7,858 nt of DNA from an uncultured Collinsella sp. (GTDB taxonomy: Bacteria; Actinomycetota; Coriobacteriia; Coriobacteriales; Coriobacteriaceae): assembly GCA_900759435.1 (NCBI GenBank), contig CAAEVD010000251.1:1-7858 (forward strand). The letters are read 5' to 3'. Position numbers and translations under genes: made by a program. This document shows, one piece after another, positions 5,797 through 7,858 of this stretch (position 1 is the first letter of the stretch; the number at the start of each line of letters is the position of its first letter). Below the pieces are notes generated by a model. The model was not told the origin of the DNA and searched no databases. It saw only the letters and a list, made by a program, of their open reading frames with translations.

Positions 5797-7858
5797 ACTC
5801 GGTACGGGCAACCTGGTCGATGCGGTAACCCTCGATCTGGTCGCCGGGCTTGATGTCCTGGAAGTTCTCCAGGCCAATGCCGCCCTCGGAACCGCTCTTG
5901 AGGCTCTTGGCCTCGTCCTTGTAGTGGCGCATCGAGGCGATCTTGCCGTTGAAGACCACGATGCCGTCGCGCACCAGGCGCACGGAATCGGTCGCGGCGA
6001 TCTCGCCCTCTTCGACGCGGACACCGGCGGCGATACCAACCTTGGGCACCTTGAAGGTATCTAGGACGGTCGCAGTACCCGTGGAGACCTCGACCTCGGT
6101 GGGCTTGAGCATACCGATGCGGGCAGCGTCGAGGTCCTCGAGGCACTTGTAGATGACGTCGTAGCAACGGATCTCGACGCCCTCGCGCTCGGCGGCGGAG
6201 CGGGCCTTGCCGTCGGGACGGACGCCAAAGCCGATGATGATGGCGTTGGAAGCGTCGGCCAGGACGACGTCGGTCTCGTTGATGGCACCAACGGCGGAAT
6301 GGATTGTGTTGATGCGCACCTCGGACTGATCCATCTTGTCGAGGGAGTCCTGAAGGGCCTCGATGGAACCCTGGACGTCGGCCTTGATGATCAGGTTGAG
6401 CTCCTTGACCTCGGCGTCGGCGATGGTCTCGAAGAGGTTCTCGAGCGTCACGTGCTTCACGCGGCTCTGCTCCTCGATACGGGCCTTGAGCGAACGCTCG
6501 TCGGCCAGCGCACGTGCCTCGCGCTCGTCCTCGAACACGCGGAACTCATCGCCGGCGTTGGGGACGGACTGCAGGCCCAGGATCTCGACGGCATCGGAAG
6601 GACCGGCCTCGGTGACGGCGTTGCCCTTGGGGTCGAGCATGGCACGGACGCGGCCATAGGTGAGGCCGGCGACCAGCGTGTCGCCCACGCGCAGGGTGCC
6701 GCGGGTCACGAGCACGGTGGCAACCGAGCCGCGGCCCTTGTCGAGCTTAGCCTCGAGGACGTTGCCCGATGCGAACGTATCGGGGTTGGCTTTAAGCTCG
6801 AGCACGTCGGCCTGGAGCAGGACGGTCTCGAGCAGGTCGTCGATACCGATTTTCTGCTTGGCCGAGATGTTGACGAACATGTTCTGTCCGCCCCACTCCT
6901 CGGGGATGATGCCGTACTCGGTGAGCTCCTGGCGCACGCGGTCGGGGTTGGCACCCGGCTTATCGATCTTGTTGACGGCGACGACGATGGGAACGCCGGC
7001 GGCCTTAGCGTGGTTGATCGACTCAATGGTCTGGGGCATGACGCCGTCGTCGGCAGCCACGATCAGGATGACGATATCGGTCACCTTAGCGCCGCGGGCA
7101 CGCATGGCCGTAAAGGTGGCGTGACCGGGGGTATCGATGAAGGTGATCTTACGGTCGTTGATCATGACCTGCGAAGCGCCGATGGCCTGCGTAATGCCGC
7201 CCGCCTCGCCGGCAGCAACGCCGGTGTGACGGATGGCGTCGAGCAGCGACGTCTTGCCGTGGTCGACGTGACCCATGACGGTGACGACCGGGGCGCGCGG
7301 CTTAAGGTCGGCGGGATCGTCGTAGAACGAGAAGGTGTTCTCCTCCTCGGGGGTGATGATCTTGATCTGGCGACCCAGGTCGTCGGCAACGAGCTCGACG
7401 AGGTCGTCGGACATGGACTGCGTCATGGTAAGCGGCGTGCCCAGCAGGAACAGGCGCTTGATGATGTCGTTGGCCGGAACGTCGAGCGCCTCGGCGAGCT
7501 CCTGGACGGTAACGCCCTGGGAGACCTTGATGGCGTCAAGGTCCTCGGGGTTCACGCCCTGGGCCAGCGCCTCCTCAATCTTGCGCTCTTCCTGAGCCTT
7601 TGCGGCCTCGCGCTCGCGCTTCTCCTTGCGCTTTTTGCGGCGACCGGTGGACTCGCGAGAGGCCTCCTCGACGGCGGCACGAGCCTCCTCGAGCACCTTC
7701 TCGCGGCTGTACTCCTCGGCCTCGCGAGCCATGCGGCTGTAGTGGTCCTCTTCGTTGTTGTGGCCGCCCTTGCGCTTCTTGCCCTTGCCCTGTTTATCGG
7801 GGTTGGGGAAGTCCATGCCAGCAGCGACGTTGTTGCTGGCGTTGGTGCGATGGCTGTG
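5795..7858 (-). CDS. infB: Translation initiation factor IF-2 (N-terminus outside window)
   Basis: GTPase that brings fMet-tRNA to the 30S P site and promotes subunit joining. The frame stays open to the right edge (687 residues visible). The ATG at 7816 is used here only as residue 1 for numbering; it lacks a ribosome-binding site and 14 more in-frame residues precede it, so the true start is outside. A charged, probably coiled-coil stretch (about 15-90) leads to an IF2_N-type domain (98-148). The G domain follows: G1 GHVDHGKT (182-189), switch [11 protein letters not shown] (206-215), G3 DTPGH (228-232), G4 NKID (282-285), G5 SAK (318-320). Domain II is about 350-440, domain III about 455-570 and the fMet-tRNA-binding C2 domain about 580-673. 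Two sites depart from the family norm: QAIGAS for QHIGAY in switch I, and GSEGG for GYECG in C2. Codon use looks highly selected (tyrosine TAC 8, TAT 1). It leads the infB-rbfA-nrnA-truB-ribF block. Confidence 0.97.
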   Translation of the reverse strand, partial: HSHRTNASNNVAAGMDFPNPDKQGKGKKRKGGHNNEEDHYSRMAREAEEYSREKVLEEARAAVEEASRESTGRRKKRKEKREREAAKAQEERKIEEALAQGVNPEDLDAIKVSQGVTVQELAEALDVPANDIIKRLFLLGTPLTMTQSMSDDLVELVADDLGRQIKIITPEEENTFSFYDDPADLKPRAPVVTVMGHVDHGKTSLLDAIRHTGVAAGEAGGITQAIGASQVMINDRKITFIDTPGHATFTAMRARGAKVTDIVILIVAADDGVMPQTIESINHAKAAGVPIVVAVNKIDKPGANPDRVRQELTEYGIIPEEWGGQNMFVNISAKQKIGIDDLLETVLLQADVLELKANPDTFASGNVLEAKLDKGRGSVATVLVTRGTLRVGDTLVAGLTYGRVRAMLDPKGNAVTEAGPSDAVEILGLQSVPNAGDEFRVFEDEREARALADERSLKARIEEQSRVKHVTLENLFETIADAEVKELNLIIKADVQGSIEALQDSLDKMDQSEVRINTIHSAVGAINETDVVLADASNAIIIGFGVRPDGKARSAAEREGVEIRCYDVIYKCLEDLDAARIGMLKPTEVEVSTGTATVLDTFKVPKVGIAAGVRVEEGEIAATDSVRLVRDGIVVFNGKIASMRHYKDEAKSLKSGSEGGIGLENFQDIKPGDQIEGYRIDQVARTE

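Noticed and set aside
5784..6167. Upstream extension of the rbfA frame into infB
   Set aside because: The frame is open, but this part reads the well-conserved IF-2 C-terminal domain out of frame. The RbfA family start and a good Shine-Dalgarno fit the ATG at 5783.
7814..7816. ATG as the real start of IF-2
   Set aside because: No ribosome-binding site precedes it, the frame stays open to the window edge, and IF-2 normally has a further N-terminal region, so the gene is treated as partial.
1..7858. A novel accessory, defence or mobile system
   Set aside because: Every stretch longer than 15 bp, apart from the 110-bp dnaG-rpoD gap, is covered by a recognisable housekeeping gene; no unknown gene, CRISPR repeat, RNA gene, integrase or transposase is present.

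Overview
The window is housekeeping DNA from a high-GC bacterium. The best match from protein character is the actinobacterial class Coriobacteriia, probably Collinsella or a close relative. That assignment is recognition from memory plus base composition and gene order, not a database result. All seven genes lie on the minus strand, so transcription runs from position 7858 towards position 1.

In the order of transcription the genes are: infB (translation initiation factor IF-2, running off the right edge, so its N-terminus is missing), rbfA (30S ribosome-binding factor A), nrnA (DHH/DHHA1 nanoRNase-pAp phosphatase), truB (tRNA pseudouridine-55 synthase), ribF (bifunctional riboflavin kinase/FAD synthetase), dnaG (primase), and the first 50 codons of a gene that is very probably rpoD (primary sigma factor), cut by the left edge. 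The first five are the classic tail of the nusA-infB operon. The last two are the core of the classic macromolecular-synthesis operon. Here the two blocks are joined directly.

Packing is very tight from infB to dnaG: an 11-nt gap in which the infB stop codon overlaps the rbfA Shine-Dalgarno, an 8-nt overlap (rbfA/nrnA), a 15-nt gap (nrnA/truB), a 4-nt ATGA overlap (truB/ribF) and an 8-nt overlap (ribF/dnaG). No terminator or promoter is evident between them, so they are probably one transcript with translational coupling. The only real intergenic space is the AT-richer 110 bp between dnaG and rpoD (153-262). It holds a weak candidate promoter, a perfect 12-bp palindrome and a small inverted repeat next to the rpoD ribosome-binding site.

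Together the genes cover translation initiation, 30S maturation, short-RNA turnover, tRNA modification, flavin cofactor synthesis, replication priming and transcription initiation, all growth-linked tasks. I see no mobile element, CRISPR array, RNA gene, defence system or unknown gene cluster, and I do not think the window holds an undescribed system. The points worth a second look are within known genes: unusual residues in two functional sites of IF-2, a roughly 110-residue low-complexity linker in the primase, the ribF-dnaG-rpoD junction, and the rpoD leader.
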